From Stutzerimonas decontaminans (GTDB lineage: Bacteria > Pseudomonadota > Gammaproteobacteria > Pseudomonadales > Pseudomonadaceae): a stretch of 64,000 nt of DNA. The stretch lies in NCBI RefSeq assembly GCF_000661915.1, contig NZ_CP007509.1, positions 4,291,501 to 4,355,500 of the forward strand. Direction: 5' to 3'. The translations under genes were made by a program, and so were the position numbers. The notes beneath the pieces are model-generated. The model was not told the DNA's origin. It did no database searches and worked only from the letters and a program-made list of their open reading frames with translations. Of this stretch, positions 41,649-51,790 are shown in pieces (within the stretch, counting starts at the first letter, position 1; the number at the start of each line of letters is the position of its first letter).

Positions 41649-42869
41649 ATGCAGGACAATACCTTTCTCGTTGAGGGGCTGGTCAGTTTTACTCTGGCGA
41701 TCATGCTGCTGTTCGCGGGCAAGAGGCTCGCACAGCGTTACGAACCACTAGGCCGCTACAGCATTCCAGAACCAGTGCTCGGTGGCTTCCTTTGTGCCGC
41801 TGTTACCGCCGTTCTGTTCTACATACTGGATATCGAAGTGGTCTTCGACCTGGAGGTACGCGATGTACTGCTGCTCTACTTCTTCGCAGGCATCGGGTTG
41901 AAGTCGGATATCCGCAACCTGGTCAAGGGTGGCCGCCCGCTGCTAATTCTGCTGGTACTCGCCAGCGTGTTCATCGTCTTGCAGAACCTGCTGAGTATGG
42001 GCGTGGCCAGCGGTTTCGGCCTGGATCCCAGAGCCGGCCTGATGCTCGGCTCGATCTCGCTCACCGGCGGCGTCGGTACCACCCTGGCCTGGGCACCGCT
42101 GTTCACCGAGCAATTGGGCATCGAAAATGCCATGGAGCTAGGTATTGCCAGTAACACAGTGGGGTTGATCGCAGCGTGCTGTATCGGCGGGCCGATCGCT
42201 AACTACCTGATACGCCGCCACGCCTTAACCCCCTCTCGCGATTCAGACCTGGAAGTTGGAGTACCAGCAACCTCGGCAGACATCTCCGCCCCCATCAGCC
42301 ATTACGACATCCTGTGGGCCTGGATGTGGTTGAACATGACGCTGATGTTGGGCCACGGCTTCAACTTGCTGCTGCTCAACAGCGGAATCACCCTCCCCTC
42401 GTTTGTCAGTTGCCTGTTGGCCGGGATCGTCATTCGTAACCTGTTGCAAGCAGCCATCGGCGGTCAACGCATCAAGCACTGGAGCGGAGCCGGCCAAGGG
42501 TTGGCGCTGATATCCGATATCTGCCTGGGTATGTTTCTAGTCATGGCGCTGATGGGACTGCAGTTGTGGCAGTTAGGCGGTGTTCTGGTCTTCGTCGTCA
42601 CAGCCCTGACATTGCAGATAACATTGACGATCCTCTATACCGTATTGCTGGTTTTCCGTTGTATGGGCCGCAACTACGAAGCCAGCGTGATAGCCGCCGG
42701 CTTCGGCGGCATCGCCCTGGGTTCAACTGCAACGGCCATCGTCAACATGACGGCAGTTACTCAGCGCTACGGAGCCGCGCACCAGGCGTTCATTATCGTT
42801 CCGCTGGTCTGCGGCTTCTTCATCGATATCGTCAATGCACTGATCATCAGCCTGATGAGCGGCATCTGA
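41649..42869 (+). CDS. gltS: Sodium/glutamate symporter
   Basis: 406 residues with about ten membrane helices in two inverted halves. GltS signatures: RYSIPEPVLGGFL, FFAGIGLKSDIRNL, LTGGVGTTLAWAPLF and, in the second half, GFGGIALGSTATAIVNMTAV (the reentrant loop). Imports glutamate with sodium. It starts 15 bases after the fabI-like gene. Its last 147 bases overlap the end of the regulator gene on the other strand. Confidence 0.9.
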   Translation: MQDNTFLVEGLVSFTLAIMLLFAGKRLAQRYEPLGRYSIPEPVLGGFLCAAVTAVLFYILDIEVVFDLEVRDVLLLYFFAGIGLKSDIRNLVKGGRPLLILLVLASVFIVLQNLLSMGVASGFGLDPRAGLMLGSISLTGGVGTTLAWAPLFTEQLGIENAMELGIASNTVGLIAACCIGGPIANYLIRRHALTPSRDSDLEVGVPATSADISAPISHYDILWAWMWLNMTLMLGHGFNLLLLNSGITLPSFVSCLLAGIVIRNLLQAAIGGQRIKHWSGAGQGLALISDICLGMFLVMALMGLQLWQLGGVLVFVVTALTLQITLTILYTVLLVFRCMGRNYEASVIAAGFGGIALGSTATAIVNMTAVTQRYGAAHQAFIIVPLVCGFFIDIVNALIISLMSGI

Positions 42870-43901
42870 GACATCCTCATGGGGCGTACTCTGCTCGCCT
42901 TCGTCCAGCCGGTATCGACCCGGAGACCTCCCGAACCAGCGCAGGCAGGCCTTGTGGAAACTGCTCTGATCGTGGAACCCCAGGTACTCGGCCACCTGGG
43001 TCAGACTGTATGAGCTGCGGCACAGGTAATAATCGGCCGACTGCCGGCGAACATCACCGAGAATGTCCTTGAACTTCAGCCCTTCCTTTTCCAGGCCTCG
43101 CTGCAGGGTACGCTTGCTCATGCAAAGAGCCAGTCCGATCGACTCCATGTCGCATCCTTCCTGACCCAGGCGCTCGATTATCAGGCCACGCACGCGCCCC
43201 CCCAAGGAGACACCACCCAACTGCCCCAGACGAAACTCGGCGAAGCGCTTATGTAACAACGCAAGCGCCTCATTGGCCGTGCTCAACGGGCGCAACAATT
43301 CTTGCTGGTCGAACAGGACACTAGTGTGCTGGGCACCGAAACGTAACGAACACCCGAATAACTGCTGATATTCAGGGAGATTACCCGGCTCGTCATGGAC
43401 AAAATCGAATTGCAGCGGTTGCGGCAGCCCTCCCCCCATCAGCCAACGGCAAAAACCCAACAGGGCTGCGGCACCGGCATCCTCAAACGCTCGATTTCTG
43501 GGACAGCCCTCTTCAGGATGCTCCAAACATGTCAAACGCAGACGCCCGCCTTGCTCAGGAGACAGTGCGAGAGTGACACCATTGCCAAGTAGCAAGTGAA
43601 AACGCACAAAATGCTCCAGAGCCTGTTTCAGGTTGGCACTGGACATCATCACGTAGCCCACCAACTGGAAACTGCCAGGTTTGAAATGCACGGCAGCCTT
43701 GAGGCCGAGATTCGGATTGTCCGAATCCAACTCGGCCAGCGCCATCAGTCGATAGGCGCTAGCGCGCGTGAAGAACGCATCCTCCTGTGCCAGCAAACAC
43801 ATATCGATTCCTGCCTCACGACACAAACGCACCGCATCCAGTCCCTCCGCCTGCAGCATAGCCACCAGCATCCCGACGTAACTGGAACTGATCCTGTACA
43901 T
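42723..43901 (-). CDS. AraC-family regulator (PhbR-like)
   Basis: 392 residues from the ATG at 43901 (GAGGGA upstream). The N-terminal ~200 residues match the arabinose-binding-like ligand domain of the OruR/PhbR group (SSYVGMLVAMLQAEGLDAV, NPNLGLKAAVHF). The C-terminal HTH_18 has MSKRTLQRGLEKEGLKF and VAEYLGFHDQSSFHKACLRWFGRSPGRYR. The usual end lies just after SPGRYR. Here the frame continues about 60 acidic residues into the antisense of gltS, so it is probably a C-terminal extension from a lost stop. Divergence from phaBAC fits PhbR of Pseudomonas sp. 61-3, an activator of phbBAC. Confidence 0.8.
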   Translation of the reverse strand: MYRISSSYVGMLVAMLQAEGLDAVRLCREAGIDMCLLAQEDAFFTRASAYRLMALAELDSDNPNLGLKAAVHFKPGSFQLVGYVMMSSANLKQALEHFVRFHLLLGNGVTLALSPEQGGRLRLTCLEHPEEGCPRNRAFEDAGAAALLGFCRWLMGGGLPQPLQFDFVHDEPGNLPEYQQLFGCSLRFGAQHTSVLFDQQELLRPLSTANEALALLHKRFAEFRLGQLGGVSLGGRVRGLIIERLGQEGCDMESIGLALCMSKRTLQRGLEKEGLKFKDILGDVRRQSADYYLCRSSYSLTQVAEYLGFHDQSSFHKACLRWFGRSPGRYRLDEGEQSTPHEDVSDAAHQADDQCIDDIDEEAADQRNDNERLVRGSVALSNCRHVDDGRCS

Positions 43902-43988
43902 AGCATCCCTCTGCGCCCGTTCCCAGCCGAAAGGCAAACGATTGATCGCCGTGAAATACGCATATTAGAGGCCCGCAAGGCATTCTTC

Positions 43989-44002
43989 CTGATCCAGATC
44001 AA
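43989..44002. promoter_or_regulatory. Anr/FNR-like box upstream of phaB
   Basis: CTGATCCAGATCAA matches the TTGAT-N4-ATCAA consensus at nine of ten positions. It lies between the regulator and phaB, 141 bases ahead of the phaB start. It suggests oxygen-limited activation of PHB synthesis. A CTGTC-N7-GACAG inverted repeat at 44018-44034 is a further candidate operator, perhaps for PhbR. Confidence 0.6.
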
Positions 44003-44142
44003 GACCAGGCCGAACCACTGTCAAAACGCGACAGAATTGGCGCGCAAGGACAACCCAGCGTCACCCAGAAACATTGTTCCTGCCCGTGAAGCACCGGAAG
44101 CTTGACCAAAATATCAAGGCTTCGATTAAGGAGGCATGGTCA

Positions 44143-44898
44143 GTGGCTACTTCGAGTAATTCGACACGTATAGCACTGGTCACCGGCGGCATGGGCGGCA
44201 TCGGCACAGCGATCAGCCAGCGCCTGCACCAGGATGGTTTCACCGTAGTGGTGAGTTGCGGCCCCTACTCAAGCCGCAAAGCCTCTTGGATGGCGAAGCA
44301 ATTAGAGGCTGGCTTCCACTTCCACTGCATCGACTGCGACATCACCGACTGGGACAGCACCCGCCAGGCTTTTGAGATGGTGCGCGAAAATGTCGGCCCG
44401 ATTGATGTACTGGTCAACAATGCGGGGATCACCCGAGACGGTACGCTACGCAAGATGCCTCCCGAAAACTGGAAAGCAGTGATCGATACCAACCTCACCG
44501 GCCTGTTCAACACAACCCGTCAGGTCATCGAGAGCATGCTGACCAAGGGCTGGGGGCGTGTCATCAACATATCCTCGATCAATGGACAGCGGGGTCAGTT
44601 CGGCCAGACCAACTACTCTGCAGCCAAAGCCGGTATCCATGGTTTCAGCATGGCTTTGGCCCGAGAAGTGAGTGGCAAGGGCGTGACCGTCAATACGGTT
44701 TCCCCTGGCTATATCAAGACAGATATGACTGCGGCAATTCGCCCAGACATCCTTGAAGGCATGATTGCCGGAATCCCCGTCGGTCGCCTCGGCCAGCCTG
44801 AGGAAATTGCCTCGATCGTAGCCTGGCTAGCCTCTGATCAATCCGCCTATGCCACCGGCGCCGACTTCTCGGTGAACGGCGGCATGAATATGCAGTGA
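44143..44898 (+). CDS. phaB: Acetoacetyl-CoA reductase
   Basis: 251 residues of the SDR family. The start is GTG at 44143, 8 bases after a perfect AAGGAGG; the frame is open to 44074 with no such support. It has the glycine motif VTGGMGGIGTAI, NNAG (VLVNNAGITRDGTLRKM) and the active-site Tyr-x3-Lys in TNYSAAKAGIHGF. MGGIG and ITRDGTLRKM are typical of PhaB. It reduces acetoacetyl-CoA to (R)-3-hydroxybutyryl-CoA with NADPH, feeding PhaC. First gene of phaBAC. Confidence 0.93.
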   Translation: MATSSNSTRIALVTGGMGGIGTAISQRLHQDGFTVVVSCGPYSSRKASWMAKQLEAGFHFHCIDCDITDWDSTRQAFEMVRENVGPIDVLVNNAGITRDGTLRKMPPENWKAVIDTNLTGLFNTTRQVIESMLTKGWGRVINISSINGQRGQFGQTNYSAAKAGIHGFSMALAREVSGKGVTVNTVSPGYIKTDMTAAIRPDILEGMIAGIPVGRLGQPEEIASIVAWLASDQSAYATGADFSVNGGMNMQ

Positions 44899-44934
44899 TG
44901 CGCAATCGACTAGTCATAACATGAGGCATTCCAG

Positions 44935-46113
44935 ATGATCGACGTCGTTATCGTCGCTGCAACCCGCACCGCCATCGGTAGCTTCCAAGGCAGCCTGGCC
45001 GAGATTCCGGCACCGGAACTCGGCGCCATCGTCATCCGGCGCCTGCTCGAGCAGACCGGCCTCGATGCTGCCCAGGTCGATGAAGTGATCCTCGGCCAGG
45101 TGCTCACTGCCGCGTCCGGACAGAACCCCGCACGCCAGGCTGTGATTCGCGCCGGCCTGCCCCACGTCGTTCCTGCGATGACCCTGAACAAGGTCTGCGG
45201 CTCGGGCCTCAAGGCCCTGCACCTGGCTGCCCAGGCTATCCGTTGCGGCGATGCCGAGGTGATCATTGCCGGCGGCATGGAGAACATGAGCCTGTCGCCC
45301 TACGTGCTGCCCAAAGCCCGCACCGGCCTGCGCATGGGCCATGCGCAGATGCTCGACAGCATGATCGTCGATGGCCTGTGGGATGCCTTCAACGATTACC
45401 ACATGGGCATCACCGCCGAGAACCTGGTGGACAAGTACGGCATCAGCCGTGAAGCCCAGGACGCCTTTGCCGCCGCCTCGCAGCAGAAGGCCGTGGCCGC
45501 CATCGAAGCTGGTCGTTTCGACGCCGAGATAACCCCGGTGCTGATCCCGCAGCGCAAGGGCGATCCAATCGCCTTCGCCCGTGACGAGCAGCCGCGTGCC
45601 GGCACCACCGCCGAGTCGCTGGCCAAACTCAAGCCGGCGTTCAAGAAGGACGGCAGCGTTACCGCCGGCAATGCCTCCAGCCTCAACGATGGCGCCGCCG
45701 CCGTGCTGCTGATGAGCGCAGCCAAGGCCAAAGCGCTGGGCCTGTCGGTGCTGGCGAAAATCAGCGCCTATGCCAACGCAGGCGTCGATCCGGCGATCAT
45801 GGGTATCGCCCCGGTCTCGGCCAGCCGCCACTGCCTGGACAAAGCCGGCTGGAGCCTGAACGAGCTAGACCTGATCGAAGCCAACGAAGCCTTCGCCGTC
45901 CAGGCACTGGCCGTTGGTCAGGAGCTGGGCTGGGATGCCGCCAAGGTCAACGTCAACGGCGGCGCCATCGCCCTTGGCCACCCGATCGGCGCCTCCGGCT
46001 GCCGCGTGCTGGTCAGCCTGCTGCACGAGATGATCCGCCGCGATGCCAAGAAAGGCCTGGCGACGCTGTGCATCGGCGGCGGCCAGGGCGTGGCGCTGGC
46101 CATTGAACGCTGA
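44935..46113 (+). CDS. phaA: Acetyl-CoA acetyltransferase (beta-ketothiolase)
   Basis: 392 residues. Joins two acetyl-CoA into acetoacetyl-CoA. Active-site Cys88 lies in [13 protein letters not shown]; the second triad is [17 protein letters not shown] (His) and [11 protein letters not shown] (Cys). [11 protein letters not shown] is also standard. It follows phaB by 36 bases. The GC-content and codon use differ slightly from phaB and phaC, which are less GC-extreme. Confidence 0.95.
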   Translation: MIDVVIVAATRTAIGSFQGSLAEIPAPELGAIVIRRLLEQTGLDAAQVDEVILGQVLTAASGQNPARQAVIRAGLPHVVPAMTLNKVCGSGLKALHLAAQAIRCGDAEVIIAGGMENMSLSPYVLPKARTGLRMGHAQMLDSMIVDGLWDAFNDYHMGITAENLVDKYGISREAQDAFAAASQQKAVAAIEAGRFDAEITPVLIPQRKGDPIAFARDEQPRAGTTAESLAKLKPAFKKDGSVTAGNASSLNDGAAAVLLMSAAKAKALGLSVLAKISAYANAGVDPAIMGIAPVSASRHCLDKAGWSLNELDLIEANEAFAVQALAVGQELGWDAAKVNVNGGAIALGHPIGASGCRVLVSLLHEMIRRDAKKGLATLCIGGGQGVALAIER

Positions 46114-46151
46114 CTAACGATTTCGCGGATCTATCGGGCGAGCTCCCCTGC

Positions 46152-46180
46152 ACCCTCACCGCCTGGATGGCGGTGAGGGT
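46152..46180 (+). promoter_or_regulatory. Stable hairpin between phaA and phaC
   Basis: ACCCTCACCGCC (46152-46163) and GGCGGTGAGGGT (46169-46180) form a 12-bp perfect stem with a TGGAT loop. No T-run follows, so it is more likely an mRNA-stability or attenuation element than a full terminator. A second small GC hairpin then TTTTTT follows at 46212-46229. Confidence 0.6.
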
Positions 46181-46247
46181 ATTCCCCGAAATGATCGCAC
46201 CGTGCCCTTTGCCGGGCGCGGCCTTTTTTCATTTTCTTGGACAAACC

Positions 46248-47954
46248 ATGAACATGAACAATTCACATTCTTTCGCTCACTACTGGTCAGGACAGGCGCC
46301 TTTCATCACCAGCTTCGCCCTACAGCAACTGCGCCTGTACGTAGCGCAAAACTCTTGGTTCAACGGGCATGACCAAAGCCAGTGGTTCAATGTCTCCCCC
46401 GAAGCGTTGGAACAATTGCAGGTTGACTACCAGCAACAATGGACAGCGCTTGGCCAGCAACTGCTGGCCCGTCAACCGTTCGACTTCGACGACCGGCGTT
46501 TCGCTAGTGGCAACTGGAGTGAACCGTTGTTCGGTTCCATGGCCGCCTTCTACCTGCTGAATTCCGGATTTCTGCTGAAATTGCTGGAGCTGCTCACCAT
46601 CAAAGAAGAGAAGCCACGTCAGCGTCTGCGCTACCTGATCGAGCAGGCAATCGCCGCAAGCGCCCCGAGCAACTTCCTGCTGAGCAATCCCGATGCCCTG
46701 AAATGCCTGGTGGAAACCCAGGGGGCCAGCCTGCTCAGTGGTCTATTGCATCTGGCCGGAGACCTACAAGAAGGCAAGTTGCGTCAATGCGACCGAGGCG
46801 ACTTCGAAGTTGGCGTGAATCTCGCCGTCACTCCCGGTGAGGTGGTGCTGGAAACTCCGCTGTTCCAGTTGATCCAATACCTGCCGCTCACCGATACACA
46901 GTACCAGAGGCCAATATTTATCGTCCCGCCGGCCATCAACAAGTACTACATCCTCGACCTCAGCCCGGAAAATTCTCTGGTTCGCCATCTGCTGGAACAG
47001 GGTCACCCGGTATTCCTGATGTCCTGGCGCAACTTCACCCAGAAACAGGCTGACATCACCTGGGAGCAGATCATCCAGGACGGAGTGATCAGCGCCCTAC
47101 GCACTACCCGGGTCATCAGTGGCGAGCGTCATCTGAACTGCCTGGGCTTCTGCATCGGCGGCACCCTGCTGAGCTGCGCGTTGGCAGTGCTGGCTGCGAG
47201 GGGCGACCACGACATTGCCAGTCTGAGCCTGTTCGCCACCTTCCTCGACTACCTTGATACCGGGCCGATCAGTGTCTTTGTCGATGAGCAACTGGTGGCC
47301 TACCGCGAGCGCACCATCGGTGGCCATGGTGGTAAATGTGGCCTGTTCCGCGGAGAGGATATGGGCAACACCTTCTCCCTGCTGCGGCCCAACGAGCTGT
47401 GGTGGAACTACAACGTCGACAAGTACCTCAAGGGACAGAAACCACGCGCCCTAGATCTGCTGTTCTGGAACAACGACAGTACCAACCTACCTGGCCCCAT
47501 GTACTGCTGGTATCTGCGCCACACCTACCTGCAGAACGACCTCAAGTCGGGCGAGCTGGAGCTGTGCGGGGTCAAGCTGGATCTGCGCTCCATAGAGGCG
47601 CCAGCCTACCTCCTCGGAACCCACGATGACCACATAGTCCCATGGCGCAGTGCCTATGCCAGCACGGCTCTTCTTGGGGGATCGAAACGCTTCGTCCTCG
47701 GATCTTCTGGCCACATCGCCGGAGTGATTAACCCACCAGCAAGCAACAAACGCCATTACTGGGTAAACGAGCACATCACGCCGATTGCTGACGACTGGCT
47801 ACAAAGCGCTCAACAACACGCAGGTAGTTGGTGGGTCGATTGGTTCGCCTGGCTGGCCGGGCATGCCGGCGAGCTCCGGCCCGCCATCACGCGGATGGGC
47901 AATGCCGAATACCCTCCCCTAGAACAAGCGCCTGGGCGCTACGTGAAGCAATGA
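46248..47954 (+). CDS. phaC: Class I poly(3-hydroxyalkanoate) synthase
   Basis: 568 residues. Polymerises (R)-3-hydroxybutyryl-CoA on the granule surface. The lipase-like box LGFCIGGTLL carries catalytic Cys302. The acid and base are in GTHDDHIVPW and SSGHIAGVINPP. YFLLTNSG-like blocks and PAINKYYILDLSPENSLVRH are class I marks. The ATG at 46248 is taken as the start because PhaC N-terminal similarity begins there; the frame opens at 46167, which overlaps a hairpin. It ends by overlapping a possible start (47951) of the next gene. Confidence 0.93.
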   Translation: MNMNNSHSFAHYWSGQAPFITSFALQQLRLYVAQNSWFNGHDQSQWFNVSPEALEQLQVDYQQQWTALGQQLLARQPFDFDDRRFASGNWSEPLFGSMAAFYLLNSGFLLKLLELLTIKEEKPRQRLRYLIEQAIAASAPSNFLLSNPDALKCLVETQGASLLSGLLHLAGDLQEGKLRQCDRGDFEVGVNLAVTPGEVVLETPLFQLIQYLPLTDTQYQRPIFIVPPAINKYYILDLSPENSLVRHLLEQGHPVFLMSWRNFTQKQADITWEQIIQDGVISALRTTRVISGERHLNCLGFCIGGTLLSCALAVLAARGDHDIASLSLFATFLDYLDTGPISVFVDEQLVAYRERTIGGHGGKCGLFRGEDMGNTFSLLRPNELWWNYNVDKYLKGQKPRALDLLFWNNDSTNLPGPMYCWYLRHTYLQNDLKSGELELCGVKLDLRSIEAPAYLLGTHDDHIVPWRSAYASTALLGGSKRFVLGSSGHIAGVINPPASNKRHYWVNEHITPIADDWLQSAQQHAGSWWVDWFAWLAGHAGELRPAITRMGNAEYPPLEQAPGRYVKQ

Positions 47955-47980
47955 CCGCCCGAAGTTTAGGAAAACCCTCG

Positions 47981-49054
47981 ATGAAGCCACAACAGAAGAA
48001 AACCCTGATCCACACGGCCTCCGCCGTCGCCCTGGCCGCCGTGGCCGCACTGGTCTGGCTGGAACTGCGCCCGAGCGGCCTGGGTTCCGGTTTCGCCAGC
48101 GCCAATGGCCGGATCGAGGCAACCGAAGTGGATGTCGCCGCAAAACTGGCTGGCCGTCTGCTACAGATCGACGTCGACGAAGGCGATTTCGTCGCCGCCG
48201 GACAAGTACTCGCGCAAATGGACATCCAGGTGCTCACCGCCCAGTTGAGCCAGGCCCAGGCCCAGGTTCGCCAAGCACAGAACGCCACCCGCACGGCTCA
48301 TTCCCAGGTTTCCCTGCGTATCAGCGAGAAGGCCACCGCCGAAGCCGTGGTGCACCAGCGCCAGGCCGAACTGACCGCGGCACAGAAGCGCTACGCCCGT
48401 ACCGAGACCCTGGTCAGACGCAATGCCTTGCCCCAGCAGAAACTCGACGATGACCTGGCCGCCCTGCAAAGCGGCCAGGCCGCCCTCAGCGCAGCCCGCT
48501 CCCAGGTTCTGTCGACCCAGGCAGCCATCGAGGCGGCACAATCGCAGGTGATCGAAGCCGAGTCCACTGTGGAAGCAGCCCAGGCCAGCGTCGAACGTCT
48601 GCAGGCCGATATCGAGGACAGCCAGCTTAAGGCACCGCGCAGTGGCCGCGTGCAGTATCGTGTCAGCCAGCCAGGCGAAGTATTGGGTGCAGGCGGCAAG
48701 GTACTCAATCTGGTCGACCTCAACGACGTGTACATGAACGTCTTCCTGCCGGCGCAACAGGCTGGTCGGGTCGCCCTCGGCGCGGAGGTGCGGCTGATCC
48801 TGGATGCCGCGCCGCAATATGTGATCCCGGCCAAGGTGACCTTCGTCGCCAGCGTCGCGCAGTTCACCCCTAAGACAGTGGAAACCGCCAACGAACGGGA
48901 AAAACTGATGTTCCGGGTCAAGGCACGGATCGATCCCGTACTGCTGCAGAAACACCTCGAGCAGGTCAAGACCGGGGTTCCCGGCATGGCCTACCTGAAA
49001 CTCGACGCCTCCGCCGAGTGGCCCGAAAGCCTGCACGTGCGAATCACACCATGA
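47981..49054 (+). CDS. HlyD-family membrane fusion protein (YhiI-like)
   Basis: 357 residues from the ATG at 47981 with AGGAAAA upstream; an ATG at 47951 overlapping the phaC stop is also possible. A single N-terminal hydrophobic anchor ([17 protein letters not shown]) is followed by a lipoyl half ([19 protein letters not shown]), a long alpha-helical hairpin with Ala/Gln repeats, the second lipoyl half ([19 protein letters not shown]) and beta-barrel. It would bridge the inner-membrane ABC pump and the TolC protein below. It overlaps the next gene by ATGA. Confidence 0.85.
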   Translation: MKPQQKKTLIHTASAVALAAVAALVWLELRPSGLGSGFASANGRIEATEVDVAAKLAGRLLQIDVDEGDFVAAGQVLAQMDIQVLTAQLSQAQAQVRQAQNATRTAHSQVSLRISEKATAEAVVHQRQAELTAAQKRYARTETLVRRNALPQQKLDDDLAALQSGQAALSAARSQVLSTQAAIEAAQSQVIEAESTVEAAQASVERLQADIEDSQLKAPRSGRVQYRVSQPGEVLGAGGKVLNLVDLNDVYMNVFLPAQQAGRVALGAEVRLILDAAPQYVIPAKVTFVASVAQFTPKTVETANEREKLMFRVKARIDPVLLQKHLEQVKTGVPGMAYLKLDASAEWPESLHVRITP

Positions 49055-51789
49055 CAGCGAACGACCCCAGCGTGGTGCAACTGATCGAGGTCAGCCTGCG
49101 CTACAACAAAACCTGCGCGGTGGACGCGGTCACCCTCGACATCCCCGCCAACCGCATGGTCGGCCTGATCGGCCCAGATGGCGTGGGCAAGTCCAGCCTA
49201 CTGGCCCTGATCGCCGGGGCGCGTAGGATGCAGGACGGCACGATACGGGTGCTCGACGGCGACATGGCCGATGCCGGCCACCGCCGCGACGTCTGCCCGC
49301 GCATCGCCTACATGCCCCAGGGCCTGGGCAAGAATCTCTACCCGACCCTGACCGTGTTCGAGAACCTCGACTTCTTCGGCCGCCTGTTCGGCCAGGATGA
49401 GCAGGAGCGCAGGGCGCGGATTGCCGACCTGACGCAAAGCACCGGCCTGGCGCCGTTTGTCGAACGCCCGGCGGGCAAGCTGTCCGGCGGCATGAAACAG
49501 AAGCTCGGCTTGTGCTGTGCGCTGATCCACGATCCGGATCTGTTGATCCTCGACGAACCCACCACCGGCGTCGACCCGCTGGCGCGCAACCAGTTCTGGG
49601 AATTGATCGAGCGCATTCGCAAGCGCCGCCCCGGCATGAGCGTGCTGGTCGCCACCGCCTACATGGACGAAGCCCAGCGTTTCGACTGGCTGATGGCCAT
49701 GGACGACGGCAAGGTGCTGGATATCGGAACCCCTGGCGAACTGCTCGAACGCACCGGCACCGACAATCTGGAAGAAGCCTTCATCGCCCTGTTGCCCGAA
49801 GCCAAGCGCAGCGGCCACCATACCCTAGTGATTCCACCGCGCCCGGCGGCCAGCGGCGAGAATGCGGTGGCCATCGAGGCGCACGGCCTGACCTGCCGCT
49901 TTGGTGATTTCGTCGCCGTCGATCATGTAGATTTCCGCATCGAGCGCGGGGAAATCTTCGGCTTCCTCGGCTCCAACGGCTGCGGCAAGTCGACCACCAT
50001 GAAGATGCTCACCGGGCTGCAGCCGGCCAGCGAAGGCGAAGCCTTCCTGTTCGGCAAACCGGTCGACCCAAGGAACATCGACACCCGCCGCCGGGTCGGC
50101 TACATGTCCCAGGCGTTCTCGCTGTACAGCGAGTTGAGTGTGCTGCAGAACCTCGACCTGCATGCCCGGCTGTTCGAAATCCCGCCGCAACGGCGTCCCG
50201 CGCGCATTCAGGAAATGCTCGACAGGTTCGATCTTCAGGGAGTCGCCGAGCAGTTGCCGGAGGATCTGCCCCTGGGGGTGCGCCAGCGCCTGTCGCTGGC
50301 GGTGGCGGTGATTCACCAGCCGGAGATCCTGATCCTCGACGAGCCGACTTCCGGCGTCGACCCGGTAGCCCGCGACGGCTTCTGGGAGCTGTTGATCGAC
50401 CTGTCGCGCAAGGATGGCGTGACCATCTTCATTTCCACCCATTTCATGAACGAGGCGCTGCGCTGCGACCGCATGTCGATGATGCACGCCGGCCGCGTGT
50501 TGGACAGTGACACGCCGCAGGCGCTGATGGCCAAGCGCGGCCTGTCCACCTTGGAAGAAACCTTCATCGCCTACCTGCGCGATGCCGCTGACGACACACC
50601 GGCGGACGCCCCGCAGCAGGCACCAGAGGAGGCGGAATTCGTCCATGCCAGCGCGGCAAAATCATGTTTCAGCCCTCGGCGCCTGTACAGCTACGCCCAG
50701 CGCGAAGCCATGGAACTGCGCCGCGATCCTGTTCGCGCCACCCTGGCCTTGATCGGTACGGTTCTGCTGATGTTCATCATGGGCTACGGCATCAACCTGG
50801 ATGTCGAGGATCTGAGCTACGCGGTACTCGATCGCGACCAGACCACCACCAGCGCCGCCTATGCCGAGACCCTTACCGGCTCGCGCTATTTCCAGGAAAA
50901 ACCGCCACTGCGCGACTACGACGAACTCGAACGGCGCATGCGCCAGGGCGATATCAGCCTGGCCGTGGAGATTCCGCCAGGCTTCGGTCGCGAGCTCAAG
51001 CGCGGTGACGTACCACAGCTGGGATTCTGGGTCGACGGCGCCATGCCGACCCGCGCCAATACGGTCAAGGGCTACGTACAGGGCATCCACCAGGGCTACC
51101 TGCAGCAGCTTGCCGCGACGGCTCCCGGGAATGCGGCCCGCAGCCAGTTCGACATCGCCCTGCGCTACCGCTACAACCCCGATGTGCAAAGCCTGCAAGC
51201 CATGGTGCCGGCGGTGATCCCGATCCTGTTGATGATGATTCCGGCGATGCTCACCGCCCTGGGCGTGGTGCGGGAAAAGGAGCTGGGCTCGATCACCAAC
51301 TTCTACGTCACGCCGGTGACCCGCCTGGAGTTCCTGATCGGCAAGCAGTTGCCCTATATCGCCCTGGGCATGGCCAACTTCTTCATGCTGGTGGCCTTCT
51401 CGGTCTGCTTCTTCGATGTGCCGGTCAAGGGCAGCATGCTGACCCTGACACTCGGCGCACTGCTCTACGTGACCTGCGCCACCAGCCTCGGCCTGCTGAT
51501 CTCCTCGGTGCTCAATAGCCAGATCGCCGCGATCTTCGGCACCGCCATCGCCACCGTGGTGCCGGCTACGCAATTCTCCGGTCTGATCCACCCGGTATCG
51601 GCCTTGGAAGGCGCCAGCGCCTTGATCGGCAACCTCTACCCGACCAGCCATTTCCTGATCATCAGCCGTGGCGTGTTCTCCAAGGCGCTGGGCCTGGCCG
51701 AACTCTACCCCTACTTCATTCCCTTGCTGATCACCATCCCCACACTGACCCTGCTCAGCGTCGCCGGCCTGAAGAAGCAGGAGAAATAA
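49051..51789 (+). CDS. rbbA: RbbA-type ABC transporter: two ATPases fused to a permease
   Basis: 912 residues, about the E. coli RbbA length. ATPase 1: Walker [10 protein letters not shown], signature [11 protein letters not shown], Walker [14 protein letters not shown]. ATPase 2: [10 protein letters not shown], Walker [14 protein letters not shown], but the signature is [12 protein letters not shown] instead of LSGGQ, so that site may be weakened. Residues ~540-912 are an ABC-2 permease with one N-terminal helix, a large external loop and five C-terminal helices. RbbA was named as ribosome-associated, but its gene partners (HlyD, second permease, TolC) point to an export pump. Start ATG 49051 overlaps hlyD. 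Confidence 0.88.
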   Translation: MTANDPSVVQLIEVSLRYNKTCAVDAVTLDIPANRMVGLIGPDGVGKSSLLALIAGARRMQDGTIRVLDGDMADAGHRRDVCPRIAYMPQGLGKNLYPTLTVFENLDFFGRLFGQDEQERRARIADLTQSTGLAPFVERPAGKLSGGMKQKLGLCCALIHDPDLLILDEPTTGVDPLARNQFWELIERIRKRRPGMSVLVATAYMDEAQRFDWLMAMDDGKVLDIGTPGELLERTGTDNLEEAFIALLPEAKRSGHHTLVIPPRPAASGENAVAIEAHGLTCRFGDFVAVDHVDFRIERGEIFGFLGSNGCGKSTTMKMLTGLQPASEGEAFLFGKPVDPRNIDTRRRVGYMSQAFSLYSELSVLQNLDLHARLFEIPPQRRPARIQEMLDRFDLQGVAEQLPEDLPLGVRQRLSLAVAVIHQPEILILDEPTSGVDPVARDGFWELLIDLSRKDGVTIFISTHFMNEALRCDRMSMMHAGRVLDSDTPQALMAKRGLSTLEETFIAYLRDAADDTPADAPQQAPEEAEFVHASAAKSCFSPRRLYSYAQREAMELRRDPVRATLALIGTVLLMFIMGYGINLDVEDLSYAVLDRDQTTTSAAYAETLTGSRYFQEKPPLRDYDELERRMRQGDISLAVEIPPGFGRELKRGDVPQLGFWVDGAMPTRANTVKGYVQGIHQGYLQQLAATAPGNAARSQFDIALRYRYNPDVQSLQAMVPAVIPILLMMIPAMLTALGVVREKELGSITNFYVTPVTRLEFLIGKQLPYIALGMANFFMLVAFSVCFFDVPVKGSMLTLTLGALLYVTCATSLGLLISSVLNSQIAAIFGTAIATVVPATQFSGLIHPVSALEGASALIGNLYPTSHFLIISRGVFSKALGLAELYPYFIPLLITIPTLTLLSVAGLKKQEK

Positions 51790-51790
51790 G

